Numbered from the stretch's first letter, positions 38,222 through 50,200 are shown. The stretch: DNA of 64,000 bases from Paracoccaceae bacterium (GCA_958296035.1 OY282431.1:496001-560000); one strand, 5' to 3'. Program-made: numbers and translations. Notes: generated by a model not told the origin, from the sequence alone.

Positions 38222-39093
38222 TGAACAGGTCGACTCTGATACTGGCGATCGTCGCCGTCCTTGTAGCCGGCACGCTAAGTTCAATCTTTATAGTGGACGA
38301 ACGCCAGAAGGCTCTGGTCCTTCAGTTTGGGCAAGTCAAACGGGTCAAGGAAGATCCTGGTTTAGCTTTCAAGATTCCGATTATTCAAGAAGTCGTTCGC
38401 TATGACGACAGAATCTTGTCGCTGGATACACAGTCACTCGAGGTCACACCGCTAGACGACCGGCGCCTGGTTGTCGATGCCTTTGCACGGTATCGCATCA
38501 GCAATGTTGTCCAGTTCCGGGAGGCGGTTGGTGTCGGTGGTGTCAGGTCCGCAGAAAGTCGACTACAGCGAATCATAAATGCGGCTACCCGCGAAGTGCT
38601 CGGTTCCGTGGCTTCGAATACCATTCTTTCCGCAGACCGCGCCGCCTTGATGGGGCGCATACGTGACGCAGCCAAGGCCGAAGCCGAAAACCTGGGTGTG
38701 GAAGTTGTTGATGTGCGCTTGAAGCGAACCGACCTGCCAACCCAGAACCTGGAAGCGACGTTTGCCAGGATGCGAGCCGAGCGTGAACGGGAAGCTGCCG
38801 ACGAGATAGCCCGAGGCGAAGAAGCTGCCCAAAAGGTGCGCGCTCAGGCCGATCGTACCCAGGTTGAGATTGTATCCGATGCCCAGAAGAAAGCGGAAAT
38901 CATTCGAGGTGAAGCGGATGCCGAACGCAACGGGATATTTGCTGCTGCATATGGACAGGACCCGAAGTTCTTTGCATTCTATCGGTCCTTGAGTGCCTAT
39001 ATTGAAGCATTCAAGGGAGAAAACTCAAGCCTGGTCGTAGCACCCGACGGAGAGTTCTTCGAATACTTCAAGAGTTCGGTAAGCAGTGATTGA
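38221..39093 (+). CDS. hflC: FtsH protease modulator HflC
   Basis: A 290-residue SPFH partner of HflK with one N-terminal membrane helix (about 5-22), then FIVDERQKALVLQFGQVKRV, the hallmark of HflC. The band-7 domain and an Ala/Glu-rich coiled coil (EREREAADEIARGEEAAQKV) follow, and the end reads FFAFYRSLSAYIEAF, typical of the family. The downstream DUF2065 gene starts inside its last codons. Confidence 0.95.
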   Translation: MNRSTLILAIVAVLVAGTLSSIFIVDERQKALVLQFGQVKRVKEDPGLAFKIPIIQEVVRYDDRILSLDTQSLEVTPLDDRRLVVDAFARYRISNVVQFREAVGVGGVRSAESRLQRIINAATREVLGSVASNTILSADRAALMGRIRDAAKAEAENLGVEVVDVRLKRTDLPTQNLEATFARMRAEREREAADEIARGEEAAQKVRAQADRTQVEIVSDAQKKAEIIRGEADAERNGIFAAAYGQDPKFFAFYRSLSAYIEAFKGENSSLVVAPDGEFFEYFKSSVSSD

Positions 39094-39283
39094 TGACATA
39101 GTCCTGGCACTTGGACTTGCAGCGATTCTAGAAGGAACAGTTCTCGCCCTTCTACCCCGTCATTTGGAAAGTGTGCTGCGCTGGTTGGCAGGCACCACAC
39201 GAGAGGAGCGCCGAACTGTCGGCCTCCTCATCATGACCTTCGGCGTGATTCTCGCTTGGGTGGCGCGCTCCCTGTTGGCCTGA
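39086..39283 (+). CDS. DUF2065 family small membrane protein
   Basis: A 65-residue protein with two predicted transmembrane helices (about 3-23 and 45-63) and the LEGTVLALLPRHLESVLRWL core of the DUF2065/YjeT family. The GTG start overlaps the end of hflC by 8 bp. The hflK-hflC-DUF2065-protease order is frequent in Proteobacteria, suggesting a link to membrane protein quality control. Exact function is unknown. Confidence 0.82.
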   Translation: MIDDIVLALGLAAILEGTVLALLPRHLESVLRWLAGTTREERRTVGLLIMTFGVILAWVARSLLA

Positions 39284-39561
39284 ATGTTCTAGGGCCATGA
39301 AATGCCCAACAACTTGCAGGCGCACCTCTCTGTGCGGCGTCGAAGTCGAGTCTCCTGCTGAAGATCCTGTTGCCAGGACGGGTCCTGTCAATGTGACATT
39401 AATTGCCGCCAAAGTGACTGAATTGAGGCGGCCGGTGCCTTCAATTGACAGCGGCGCACAGTTCAAATTCATTAACAACAGGTTTATTCGCAAAATGAAC
39501 CGCGACGCGCCACATAGGAGTTCGCCAAGTATCCGTTATTGTGAATCGAGAGGAAATGCTC

Positions 39562-40956
39562 ATGTGGTCTAAATTGCAGAAAGATCAGAACCGGGGGGGC
39601 GGACTTGTTGCCAAAGTTGCAAGAACAGGAATGCTGTCGGTTCTGGCTATCTTTTGGTCTGTCGTTCATTCCCCGGCAACCGCACACGAGAATATTGCAG
39701 AACTGGTCGCCAGGATCCAGCCCGCGGTGGTCAGTATCCGGATTGAATTTACTGATACACAAAACCGAAGCGCCGTCGGCACACGGGGCTCAGGATTCCT
39801 GATATCCGGCGATGGCTGGGTTGTCACCAATGACCATGTAATTGACGGTGCCTCCGAGATTTATGTCGAACTTCAGTCAGGTGCTTCGTACGAGGCAGCT
39901 GTCAAGGGCACCGATCCCAATACAGATTTGGCATTGTTGCAAATAGAAGCAGAGAATGGCGAGGAATTTCCCTCGGTCAGTTTCGGTGACAGCAGCAAAG
40001 TCAGAGTTGGCGAGACAGTAATTGCGATTGGCAATCCCTTCGGGCTGGGTTTTTCTGTTTCTCGCGGGATCATTTCGGCCGGTAACCGGTATCTAGGTGG
40101 ACCATTCGACGATTACCTGCAGACTGATGCGGCGATCAATCAGGGAAACTCAGGCGGGCCTCTGTTCAATACCAAAGGCGAAGTGATTGGCGTTAACACG
40201 GCGATTATCCCGAGCAGCAGGGGACTGGTCCAGAACGAGCGCGACGTCGGCTCTCTGGGCATCGGCTTTTCCATGGCATCGAATGTCGTCCAGGATGTCG
40301 TGCAACACCTTATAGAACATGGTGAGGTTCGGCGTGGCTGGCTAGGCGTCGCCATTCAGAGTCTGACAGATGAGATCAGGGAGGCCATCGGTCTGGAAGA
40401 CATAGAAGGCACGCTGGTTGCCGACGTATTTGCGGGAACACCTGCCGAAAAAGCCGGTATCAAGGTCGGTGACATCATCACAGGTTTTAACGGTACGGCA
40501 ATCGAGTCAGCAGGCGACCTGCCGAAACTGGTTGGCCAGGCGGCGCCAGGTGAAGAGGCGTCAGTAACGATTCTGCGAGGTACTGAAGAGATTATGCTGA
40601 CCGTCGTGCTGGATTTGCGCGAAGTGGGCATAGAACGTGCCAGAAGCACAACCCAGAATTCCATACCGGGTGTGACGCTGGATGAAATTGACCCCGAAAC
40701 CCGACAAAAATTCAGTCTTGACGAGAGCGTGACCGGTGTCGTGATAAGCGATGTCCAAATGGACTCAGTGGCTTACGAACAAGGCATTCGGGCAGGAAAT
40801 ATCCTGAAGAGGATCAATCTGGTGGCCGTTAAGTCCATTGAAGATGTGGAAGCCGCAATTGCAGATGCCCGAGAGAAAGAGAACAATAACGTTCTCCTGC
40901 TAATCAAGGACTCTGAGCGAACGACCTTCATTGCTCTGAGCCTGACCGACGAATAG
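39562..40956 (+). CDS. degP: Periplasmic serine protease of the DegP/HtrA (Do) family
   Basis: A trypsin-like periplasmic protease/chaperone. A hydrophobic signal segment (TGMLSVLAIFWSVVHSPATA) is followed by the catalytic triad His92 (VTNDHVI), Asp122 (TDLALLQI) and Ser197 (NQGNSGGPLF). Two PDZ domains follow (starting near RRGWLGVAIQSL and GVTLDEIDPETRQKF). ATG at 39562 is preferred because AGAGGA lies about 8 nt upstream; in-frame GTG 39541 and ATG 39556 are alternatives. Length of about 464 residues fits DegP/DegQ. It follows hflKC, as in many Alphaproteobacteria. Confidence 0.93.
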   Translation: MWSKLQKDQNRGGGLVAKVARTGMLSVLAIFWSVVHSPATAHENIAELVARIQPAVVSIRIEFTDTQNRSAVGTRGSGFLISGDGWVVTNDHVIDGASEIYVELQSGASYEAAVKGTDPNTDLALLQIEAENGEEFPSVSFGDSSKVRVGETVIAIGNPFGLGFSVSRGIISAGNRYLGGPFDDYLQTDAAINQGNSGGPLFNTKGEVIGVNTAIIPSSRGLVQNERDVGSLGIGFSMASNVVQDVVQHLIEHGEVRRGWLGVAIQSLTDEIREAIGLEDIEGTLVADVFAGTPAEKAGIKVGDIITGFNGTAIESAGDLPKLVGQAAPGEEASVTILRGTEEIMLTVVLDLREVGIERARSTTQNSIPGVTLDEIDPETRQKFSLDESVTGVVISDVQMDSVAYEQGIRAGNILKRINLVAVKSIEDVEAAIADAREKENNNVLLLIKDSERTTFIALSLTDE

Positions 40957-40975
40957 CGTCGAATTCGAGCCAAGC

Positions 40976-41002
40976 AAGCGAAAGCCTCTCCGGCTTTCGC
41001 TT
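40976..41002. terminator. Hairpin between the convergent degP and potA genes
   Basis: A perfect 11-bp stem, AAGCGAAAGCC (40976-40986) with GGCTTTCGCTT (40992-41002), and a 5-nt loop. It lies 20 bp after the degP stop and 26 bp from the potA stop. Neither side has a long T-tract, but symmetry and position suit a bidirectional terminator. Confidence 0.65.
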
Positions 41003-41027
41003 CAGACTTGTTGCTTGTGGCGCATGG

Positions 41028-42131
41028 TCAGCTGAGGATCAGCACGGATTCCGAGCGCCAGCCGATGTCAGCCTTGTCGCCGGGTCCAAGCGTCCGACGA
41101 CCGGCCGTGTTCCTCATCGAGATGGTCACGGTCTTGTCACAGCCCTCAAGTTTGGCAGCGTAATAGGTCATGTCACCAAAGTACTGAATCTCTGTGACGG
41201 TACCGCTACAACATCGGTCTGCCGAGGCCCTGTCTTCGAACAGGATGGTAAACTGCTCAGGTCGCACACCTGCCACGATGTCTCCAACTAGCCCGCGTGG
41301 TGCCTGGTCCTCTTCGATTTCGACTATCCCCAGCCCTTCGACCTCAACGCGTCGGCGCGTGCCATGTTCCGAGAGCACGCTGACATTCAGAAAGTTCATG
41401 ACGCCGACGAAGTCTGCAACCTCTCGGCTGTTGGGCCGCCGATAGAGGATTTCGGGGCTGGCGACCTGGGCAATCTCCCCTCCAAAAATGACCGCAATTT
41501 GATCAGACATTGTCAATGCTTCTTCTTGATCGTGCGTCACCAGAACAAAGGTGATGCCGACGTTGCGCTGCAAATTCCGCAACTCCGATTGCATCTGTTC
41601 GCGCAGTTTCTTGTCGAGCGCCGACAAGGGTTCATCAAGCAACAGAACCTTGGGCTTGAGGACCAGTGCCCGGGCCAGGGCGACGCGCTGGCGCTGACCG
41701 CCTGACAGTGCATGTGAAGGCCGGTTCTGGTATCCAGCCAATCCCACCATTTCAAGAGCCTCGGCAACCAATGTCGCAATCCTGTCTGCCGGCGTCTTCT
41801 TGCTGCGCAGTCCGTAGGCGATGTTCTCGCCAACATTCATGTGGGGGAAAACCGCGTAACTCTGAAACACCATATTTGTAGGTCGCTTGTTGGCCGGAAC
41901 CCCCTCCATCGACTTGCCGTCGATAAATACCTGACCCCTTGTGGGTTGCTCGAATCCGGCCATGACACGCAGGAGTGTCGTCTTGCCACAACCGGACGGT
42001 CCAACCAGCGTAAAAAACTTGCCCTGCTCGATTTCGAGCGAAACCGAGCGCAATGCCTCTACACTGCCAAATGACTTGTCGACTGCGACAGTCCGGATGA
42101 TGGGAAGGGTCGGATTGACTGTTTCGGACAT
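41028..42131 (-). CDS. potA: Spermidine/putrescine-type ABC transporter ATPase PotA
   Basis: A 367-residue ABC ATPase. Walker A is LVGPSGCGKTTLLR, the Q-loop MVFQSYAVFPHM, the signature HALSGGQRQRVALARAL, Walker B VLLLDEPLSALD and the switch His VTHDQEEAL. A C-terminal TOBE-like domain (VAGVRPEQFTILFEDR) is as in PotA. It is the last gene of a minus-strand operon with potC and potB, 2 bp after potC, and energises import of a polyamine or related solute. Confidence 0.92.
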   Translation of the reverse strand: MSETVNPTLPIIRTVAVDKSFGSVEALRSVSLEIEQGKFFTLVGPSGCGKTTLLRVMAGFEQPTRGQVFIDGKSMEGVPANKRPTNMVFQSYAVFPHMNVGENIAYGLRSKKTPADRIATLVAEALEMVGLAGYQNRPSHALSGGQRQRVALARALVLKPKVLLLDEPLSALDKKLREQMQSELRNLQRNVGITFVLVTHDQEEALTMSDQIAVIFGGEIAQVASPEILYRRPNSREVADFVGVMNFLNVSVLSEHGTRRRVEVEGLGIVEIEEDQAPRGLVGDIVAGVRPEQFTILFEDRASADRCCSGTVTEIQYFGDMTYYAAKLEGCDKTVTISMRNTAGRRTLGPGDKADIGWRSESVLILS

Positions 42132-42133
42132 AG

Positions 42134-42952
42134 TCAGAACAACTCTCTTTGTTCACCTCGACCCATGTTTCTGGCTGCTCGTCGCCGAAAATACTCGGCA
42201 CACACCAGAAGCAGCAGCGAAACGACCAGCAGAATAGTTCCCAGTGCCATGAGTCCCGGAATTCGCTGCGGAAAACGCAACTGTCCCCAAATGTAGACAG
42301 GTAGCGTCGCCTCGGTGCCGGTAAGGAAGAAGGCGATTATGAATTCGTCAAGTGAAATCGTGAACGCAAGCAAGAGACTGGCGATGATGCCAGGCAGGAC
42401 AAGCGGCAACGTGATCAGCAGGAAGGTCGTCAGTCGGGTGCGACCAAGATCGATTGACGCTTCCTCGAGGCTGCGGTCAAGGCCTTGGAATGCTGCACCA
42501 AGGATAGCTGTACTGAACGGTGTGCAAATCAGCACATGGCCGAGAATTATCGTCATCAGAGAAAGCGACAGCCCGAGCTGCAAAACCACCACGAGCATCG
42601 AAACGCCAATTATGATCTCCGGTAGCACCATTGGCACCATAACCAGGCCCATCATTCCTCGTTTCCCCGGGAAACTGAACCGTGTGCCTGCCCGCGCCGC
42701 AAACACGCCGAGCGTAGTGGCAAACACAGCCGTAGAGACAGCAACAATGAGGCTGTTCCTCGTCGCTCGATGCAAGCTTTCGTTGTCGACTACAGTTGCG
42801 AACCACTGCCATGTGAATCCGGCCAGCGGAAACGAGATTACGGCGCTGTCGTTGAATGCAAACAGGGGCAACAAAATGGCTGGTGCATACAGAAACAGAA
42901 GAAACAGGCCGACATACACGATTAGCCAATTCGACATGCGCAATCCGGACAT
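42134..42952 (-). CDS. potC: Polyamine-type ABC transporter permease PotC
   Basis: A 272-residue permease with about six transmembrane helices. The binding-protein-dependent transport (EAA) loop is AAFQGLDRSLEEASIDLGRT, which contacts the ATPase. ATG at 42952 is chosen because it overlaps the potB stop codon by one base (TGATG), giving coupled translation; the frame is open 12 codons further inside potB. It forms the transmembrane pore with PotB. Confidence 0.9.
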   Translation of the reverse strand: MSGLRMSNWLIVYVGLFLLFLYAPAILLPLFAFNDSAVISFPLAGFTWQWFATVVDNESLHRATRNSLIVAVSTAVFATTLGVFAARAGTRFSFPGKRGMMGLVMVPMVLPEIIIGVSMLVVVLQLGLSLSLMTIILGHVLICTPFSTAILGAAFQGLDRSLEEASIDLGRTRLTTFLLITLPLVLPGIIASLLLAFTISLDEFIIAFFLTGTEATLPVYIWGQLRFPQRIPGLMALGTILLVVSLLLLVCAEYFRRRAARNMGRGEQRELF

Positions 42953-43833
42953 CACTGGTTTGCTCTCAGATACTTGCGGTTTGCCCACAGGAAAATCAGC
43001 GATATCACGGTCACAATGAACATGGCAGACAGCGCCAGCGCAGCTCCGAGCGGAGCGTTGTTTGCCTTTTTGAACTGCACTTCGATCATGTTGGCAATCA
43101 TCAAGCCGTTGGGCCCGCCGACCAACCGAGGAGTAACGTAGTCACCTATTGTCGGAATGAAAACGATTATGGTAGCAGCCATGATGCCGGGCATAGCCAG
43201 CGGTAGCGTGATGCGAATGAAGCGTCGAAATGGACTGTCGCCCAGGTCTTCAGCCGCTTCCAGCAATGATCGATCGATTTTGTCGAGTGCGACGTAGATC
43301 GGCAGAATGGCAAATGGCAACCATGCATGACACAGTGTCAGGACAACGGCCCCCTGGTTATAGAGTATGAATTTCAATGGCTCCTCGATCAGCCCAATAC
43401 CAATCAGGGATCCGTTGATAACGCCGTTGTAACCAAGGATGACTTTCCACAGGAAGATTCGAACCAGATAGCTGGTCCAGAACGGGATGGTTATGAGAAA
43501 CAGCCAGATCGGCTTGCGCCGGGGCGGCACAATGAAGGCGATATAATAGGCTATGGGAAAGCCGATTAGCACCGTGAACGCCGTCACCAGCAACGAAATC
43601 TTCACCGAACGGATCATGAGGGCCTGGTAGACAGGTTCCGTCCACGCCTTCACATAATTGGCAAGTGTGAAAGTGCGGTGCAGTTCAAGATAGTCCTGCG
43701 TCCAGAAACTCAAGAGGATGACGGCAGCAATCGGCGCTGCCAGCAGAACGAGAGCATACAAGAATGTAGGGCTGATTAGTGCCAGCCCGGAAACCGCTTC
43801 CGGATTGATGCTTCTGCGAAAACTGGATGCCAT
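42952..43833 (-). CDS. potB: Polyamine-type ABC transporter permease PotB
   Basis: A 293-residue permease with about six membrane helices starting with LALISPTFLYALVLLAAPIA. The EAA loop is ALDKIDRSLLEAAEDLGDSP. IPTIGDYVTPRLVGGPNGLM is characteristic of the PotB branch of polyamine permeases. It is coupled to potC by a one-base overlap. A gap of about 200 bp with no gene separates it from the binding-protein gene upstream. Confidence 0.92.
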   Translation of the reverse strand: MASSFRRSINPEAVSGLALISPTFLYALVLLAAPIAAVILLSFWTQDYLELHRTFTLANYVKAWTEPVYQALMIRSVKISLLVTAFTVLIGFPIAYYIAFIVPPRRKPIWLFLITIPFWTSYLVRIFLWKVILGYNGVINGSLIGIGLIEEPLKFILYNQGAVVLTLCHAWLPFAILPIYVALDKIDRSLLEAAEDLGDSPFRRFIRITLPLAMPGIMAATIIVFIPTIGDYVTPRLVGGPNGLMIANMIEVQFKKANNAPLGAALALSAMFIVTVISLIFLWANRKYLRANQ

Positions 43834-44037
43834 CAGGTATGATCAACCACAAATTGCCGTTGCCATCGCAAAGCGGATGCAGCGGCCATTGAGTTGTCAT
43901 GTGTCATGGAAGCGTCCCAGGGTGAAGCTACCATCTCAATACCATTGGGAGAGTTGGTGCACCGGCAACAAGTGCGGCGGGAATCAGGCGCCATTGCCTG
44001 CAGTAACCCGCCCACACCTGTTATCCTTCGGTGGTCG

Positions 44038-45096
44038 CTAGAATCCTGCCTTTATCAACTCGAACTCGGCAATCATTGCCTCGCGCAAATTGTGGTCGAG
44101 TGGCCCCTGGAAGAGCACGGGCACCTCGGTGACGGTCGTTAGATAGGCGTTGTTCAGCGCTTCCTGACCCAGAGACTCCATCTCGGCTGCGTTGCCGTGA
44201 CCGTATCCCCATGCATTGACGAGATAGTCGACGGTGCCAGGCTCGTTCCAAGCGTTGAAGAAGTCGTAGACCTTGGCATCATCATTCGGGCCATTGGCGA
44301 GGTCGACATAAGCGCAGAACCAGGCAGAAGATCCCTCCCTGGTCAATCGGTTGTAGCCAATGGGGTGCCCGTCAGCCTGCATTGTTATCGGTGTCTCGTT
44401 CCAGGCCCAGGCGATAACGACTTCGCCAGGCGCCATAAGCTGCGCCAGGCCGGTGCCATCAACCCAGTAATCACGCACATTGGCATGGGCTTCTCGCAAC
44501 CAGGCCGAGGCCTGTTCAAAGTCCTCCATTGTCGCATTGCGCCAGTCGGATATACCGATAGCAAGGAAAGCAAGCGCATAGGCGTCATCGACATTGTCCG
44601 CAATCGATATCTGTCCTGCATATTTGGGATCAACAAAAACAGACAATGTCTGCACATCTTCCTCGGGCACAAGGTCCGTCCGATAGGCAATTGCCGTGGC
44701 GCCCCAGTCAGCCGGCATGCCGTAATAGTTATCGCCAATCTTCAATGATTCCGCCATATCGCTGTTGACTTCGTCCCAGCGCTCAATCCTGTCAATTTGC
44801 AGCGGGTCGAGAAGACCGGCGTCGTACCACTTTTGAACAGACTGTGAACAGGGATGGGAAACATCTGCCGCGAAGCCAGAGCGCAACTTCTGGAATGCTT
44901 CCTCCTCTTCTCCAAACGGAGAATAAGTCGGTCCGTCGCCATGCTGTTCAATATATCCCTGATAGAACCCATCATCCTCGTAACCTGACCAATCGAGTAT
45001 TATCAGTTCCTCGTCTGCGGCAGTGGCCGGACTTCCAGCAACAAGAATTGCTGCGACGATCATGCCGATTATACTACCGACGCTATTTCTGTTCAT
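44038..45096 (-). CDS. potD: Periplasmic polyamine-type substrate-binding protein
   Basis: A 352-residue extracellular solute-binding protein of the PotD/PotF type. It has a signal peptide of about 26 residues ending SPATAADEE, then ELIILDWSGYEDDGFYQGYI. Typical features are LIILDWSGYE and VIAWAWNETPITMQADGHPI. GGAG lies 8 nt before the ATG. It is the first gene of the transporter operon (binding protein, potB, potC, potA). The natural ligand may be a polyamine or another cation. Confidence 0.88.
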   Translation of the reverse strand: MNRNSVGSIIGMIVAAILVAGSPATAADEELIILDWSGYEDDGFYQGYIEQHGDGPTYSPFGEEEEAFQKLRSGFAADVSHPCSQSVQKWYDAGLLDPLQIDRIERWDEVNSDMAESLKIGDNYYGMPADWGATAIAYRTDLVPEEDVQTLSVFVDPKYAGQISIADNVDDAYALAFLAIGISDWRNATMEDFEQASAWLREAHANVRDYWVDGTGLAQLMAPGEVVIAWAWNETPITMQADGHPIGYNRLTREGSSAWFCAYVDLANGPNDDAKVYDFFNAWNEPGTVDYLVNAWGYGHGNAAEMESLGQEALNNAYLTTVTEVPVLFQGPLDHNLREAMIAEFELIKAGF

Positions 45097-45157
45097 ATTC
45101 TGGTCTCCAGTTCAGGTTGTTGAAAAATCGCTTTGGACTATTTGGAATCTTGCTTGT

Positions 45158-45163
45158 TGTCAA
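45158..45163 (-). promoter_or_regulatory. Possible -35 box of the polyamine transporter operon
   Basis: A perfect TTGACA on the minus strand about 60 nt upstream of the binding-protein start. The -10 is not convincing (AATAGT at 15-nt spacing, or TAGTCC at 17). Confidence 0.25.
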
Positions 45164-45202
45164 AGCTCGACCAGCCCGAACCGGCTACCTTCGGTCTCCA
45201 TG

Positions 45203-45540
45203 CTATGGGATCACATCCGATGACAACACGTCATCCAGCATATGCGAAATGTCCTCGATTGTGTCGGCGATGACGTGGAGTACATCACCCTCCCGTTGCA
45301 CGCGGCCACCGACCCGCATCAGGCGAGCTGACATGATGGCCCGCCGATACTTCTCGAAAACGCGTTTCCAGACAATCACGTTTACCGAGCCGGTTTCATC
45401 CTCCAGGGTGATGAACACAACGCCCTTGGCGGTGCCGGGACGCTGCCTGACTTGCACCAGCCCGGCCACGCAAATGCAGGCCCCGTCTTCCGGCAGCGAC
45501 AGCATGGTGGCAGGAATGCATGACGGAGGCGTCGGATAAG
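45203..45540 (-). pseudogene. dnaE2: C-terminal remnant of error-prone DNA polymerase DnaE2
   Basis: About 110 codons match the extreme C-terminal OB-fold of DnaE2: VAGLVQVRQRPGTAKGVVFI, TLEDETGSVNVIVWKRVFEK and GGRVQREGDVLHVIAD. The full protein has over 1000 residues, and nothing of the PHP or polymerase domains is found upstream of 45553. No imuA or imuB gene is present. It is best read as the leftover of a deleted SOS mutagenesis cassette. An independent small OB-fold protein is less likely because the start is poor. Confidence 0.75.
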
Positions 45541-45553
45541 GCGCACTCATCAA

Positions 45554-47949
<2,396 letters not shown>

Positions 47950-48021
47950 TTGCGGCTCTAGTCCACCGTTAGTAAGGGGCAGCACAGTATTGTGGTACAA
48001 CGTCAACTGCGGGCCGGTTCA

Positions 48022-49728
48022 ATGGCAGACGAATCAGCTGGAATCTGGAAGTCAGGGCGCGGCAAGGGTCGCACCACGCCCAAGGGCCGGCAGCTTGACG
48101 ACAAGGCCCATTCCGAAATCTGCGAGTTGCTCGGCAAGAGACCCAGGCGACGAGACCTTGCAATAGAATTTCTACATCTGATTCAGGATCGATACGGATT
48201 TATTTCGGCCGCTCATCTACGGGCGCTGGCCGAGGAAATGAAGCTGGCCCAGGCCGAGCTATATGAGGTGGCCACCTTTTATGCTCACTTCGACGTGGTC
48301 AAGGAAGGTGAGATGCCACCACCTCCGTTGACGATTCGTGTTTGTGATTCCCTTTCCTGCGAGCTTGCTGGCGCTCAGGATTTGCTGTGCGATCTTCAGC
48401 GTGCGTGTGATCCGGCCAGGGTTCGGGTAGTGCGGGCCCCCTGCATGGGACGCTGCGATGCTGCACCGGCACTGGAAGTCGGCCATCGGCATGTGGACAG
48501 CGCAACCAGAGAGTCAACGCTCGCAACCATCAGAGGCGGAACTTTTTCGCCCATTGTGCCTCGCTATTCCACTCTCGGAGACTACCGTTCCAAGGGCGGT
48601 TACGCGTTTCTGGAGGGGCTGCAAACCGGCGCAATGACCCGCGACCGGTTACAGGAACAAATCCTTGCCAGCGGTTTGCGAGGCATGGGAGGTGCCGGAT
48701 TTCCCGCCGGTCGAAAATGGTCGTTTGTACGGGCGGAAGGAAATCCGCGCTTGATGGCGGTCAATGCCGATGAAGGAGAGCCAGGGACATTCAAGGACAG
48801 ATATTTTCTTGAACAACATCCACATTGGTTTCTGGAAGGCATGCTGATTGCGGCCTGGGCCGTCGAGGCAGAGACCGTCTACATTTATCTTCGCGACGAA
48901 TATCCCGCCGCACTCAAGATAATCCGTACTGAAGTTGAAGAGCTCGAGCAGTCAGGAATCGTGTCGGCAGGATACATCCAGGTCAGGCGCGGGGCAGGGG
49001 CATATATCTGCGGCGAAGAAAGTGCCATGATCGAGAGCATTGAAGGCAAGCGAGGTCTGCCGCGTCATCGCCCTCCATTTGTCGCCCAGAATGGCATATT
49101 CGGCCGCCCGACCCTGGTTCACAACGTTGAGACACTCTACTGGGTTGCACGGCTGTGTCGCGAGGGGACCAAACTCTTCACGTCGGTAACCGCCAACGGT
49201 CGGACCGGTCTGAGGTCCTACTCTGTCTCAGGACGTGTAAGCCGGCCTGGCGTATATATCCTGCCTGCCGGCTCAACAATCACCGATATAATCGCCGCCG
49301 CCGGAGGGATGGCGACAGGGCACGAGTTCAAGGCCTACCAGCCAGGCGGCCCTTCGTCAGGGCTGATCCCTGCGAGCATGGCGGACATTCCGATGGATTT
49401 CGATACCCTTCAACCATTCGGTTCGTTCATTGGATCTGCAGGTGTTGTTGTGCTCTCACAACAGGACAGTGCACGCGATGCGGCACTCAACATGTTGCGC
49501 TTTTTCGAGGACGAAAGTTGTGGCCAATGTACCCCATGCCGTGTCGGCTGCGAAAAGGCTGTGAAGTTGATGCAGGCCGACAACTGGGATATCAAGCTGC
49601 TTGAAGACCTTTGTCAGGTCATGGAGGATGCATCGATTTGCGGGCTCGGACAGGCAGCTCCCAACGCTATCCGCCTCACCGCACGGCATTTCAGTTCCGA
49701 GATACAGTCCAGCCCCTGGCAATCGTAA
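48022..49728 (+). CDS. NuoE-NuoF fusion, formate dehydrogenase beta-type diaphorase subunit
   Basis: A 568-residue protein. The first ~165 residues are NuoE-like with a [2Fe-2S] site (VCDSLSCELAG and APCMGRCDAAPAL). The rest is NuoF-like: FMN/NAD-binding GMGGAGFPAGRKW and GAYICGEESAMIESIEGKRG, and a [4Fe-4S] site ESCGQCTPCRVGCEKAV. This fusion is typical of the beta subunit of soluble NAD-dependent formate dehydrogenases or related NAD-linked oxidoreductases, where it passes electrons to NAD+. The molybdopterin alpha subunit normally follows, but here only a 470-bp empty gap and ftsY do. ATG at 48022 is preferred; GTG 47992 is possible. Confidence 0.85.
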   Translation: MADESAGIWKSGRGKGRTTPKGRQLDDKAHSEICELLGKRPRRRDLAIEFLHLIQDRYGFISAAHLRALAEEMKLAQAELYEVATFYAHFDVVKEGEMPPPPLTIRVCDSLSCELAGAQDLLCDLQRACDPARVRVVRAPCMGRCDAAPALEVGHRHVDSATRESTLATIRGGTFSPIVPRYSTLGDYRSKGGYAFLEGLQTGAMTRDRLQEQILASGLRGMGGAGFPAGRKWSFVRAEGNPRLMAVNADEGEPGTFKDRYFLEQHPHWFLEGMLIAAWAVEAETVYIYLRDEYPAALKIIRTEVEELEQSGIVSAGYIQVRRGAGAYICGEESAMIESIEGKRGLPRHRPPFVAQNGIFGRPTLVHNVETLYWVARLCREGTKLFTSVTANGRTGLRSYSVSGRVSRPGVYILPAGSTITDIIAAAGGMATGHEFKAYQPGGPSSGLIPASMADIPMDFDTLQPFGSFIGSAGVVVLSQQDSARDAALNMLRFFEDESCGQCTPCRVGCEKAVKLMQADNWDIKLLEDLCQVMEDASICGLGQAAPNAIRLTARHFSSEIQSSPWQS

Positions 49729-50200
49729 TCCCGAATTCCTTGGCCAGTCTCTCGAACTATTCGGAGGGCCGATTTGTTTCCAGTTGCCCGGGCAGGGGTG
49801 AACGTCGATCGAACGCATGCTTGAAACGTGACGGGTCGCTTGCGTCGATTGTCTGGCCGTTTCCATCTGCCGACCGGCATATGGGGGCGGGCAACCGAAA
49901 CCAGCGATTGCGGAAGCCACCATGGTTTACAACCACGTGCCTTTACTGGGGATCTGACCTGTACAGGACCCGGTCAAGCAGGGAATTCCTGGTGACTGTT
50001 CTGTCGGCATTGTGCTTGGAAAACACGCCAAAATACGCCAAGGAACCGGGCACCTGGTGGACCGCACTTTGTGATCGTCGTCACACCAGACCGTAGCCAC
50101 CACTTCAGACCGACACGCTGGTGTTTCAAGGGGTGTGTCGGTTGCGACCGGTCTGCGACTCCAGTTCAGACAGGTCACGTGTGTTTGCAGAGGATCATTA
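49729..50200. other. Gap between the NuoEF fusion and ftsY
   Basis: No gene or recognisable remnant of a formate dehydrogenase alpha subunit. A ribosome binding site AGAGGA precedes ftsY. Confidence 0.4.

Noticed and set aside
49729-50200. Remnant of a formate dehydrogenase alpha subunit after the NuoEF fusion
   Set aside because: No frame shows molybdopterin oxidoreductase motifs, and the gap is far too short.
50135-50200. N-terminal extension of FtsY by 22 codons
   Set aside because: The extension is not FtsY-like, and the downstream ATG has a good ribosome binding site.
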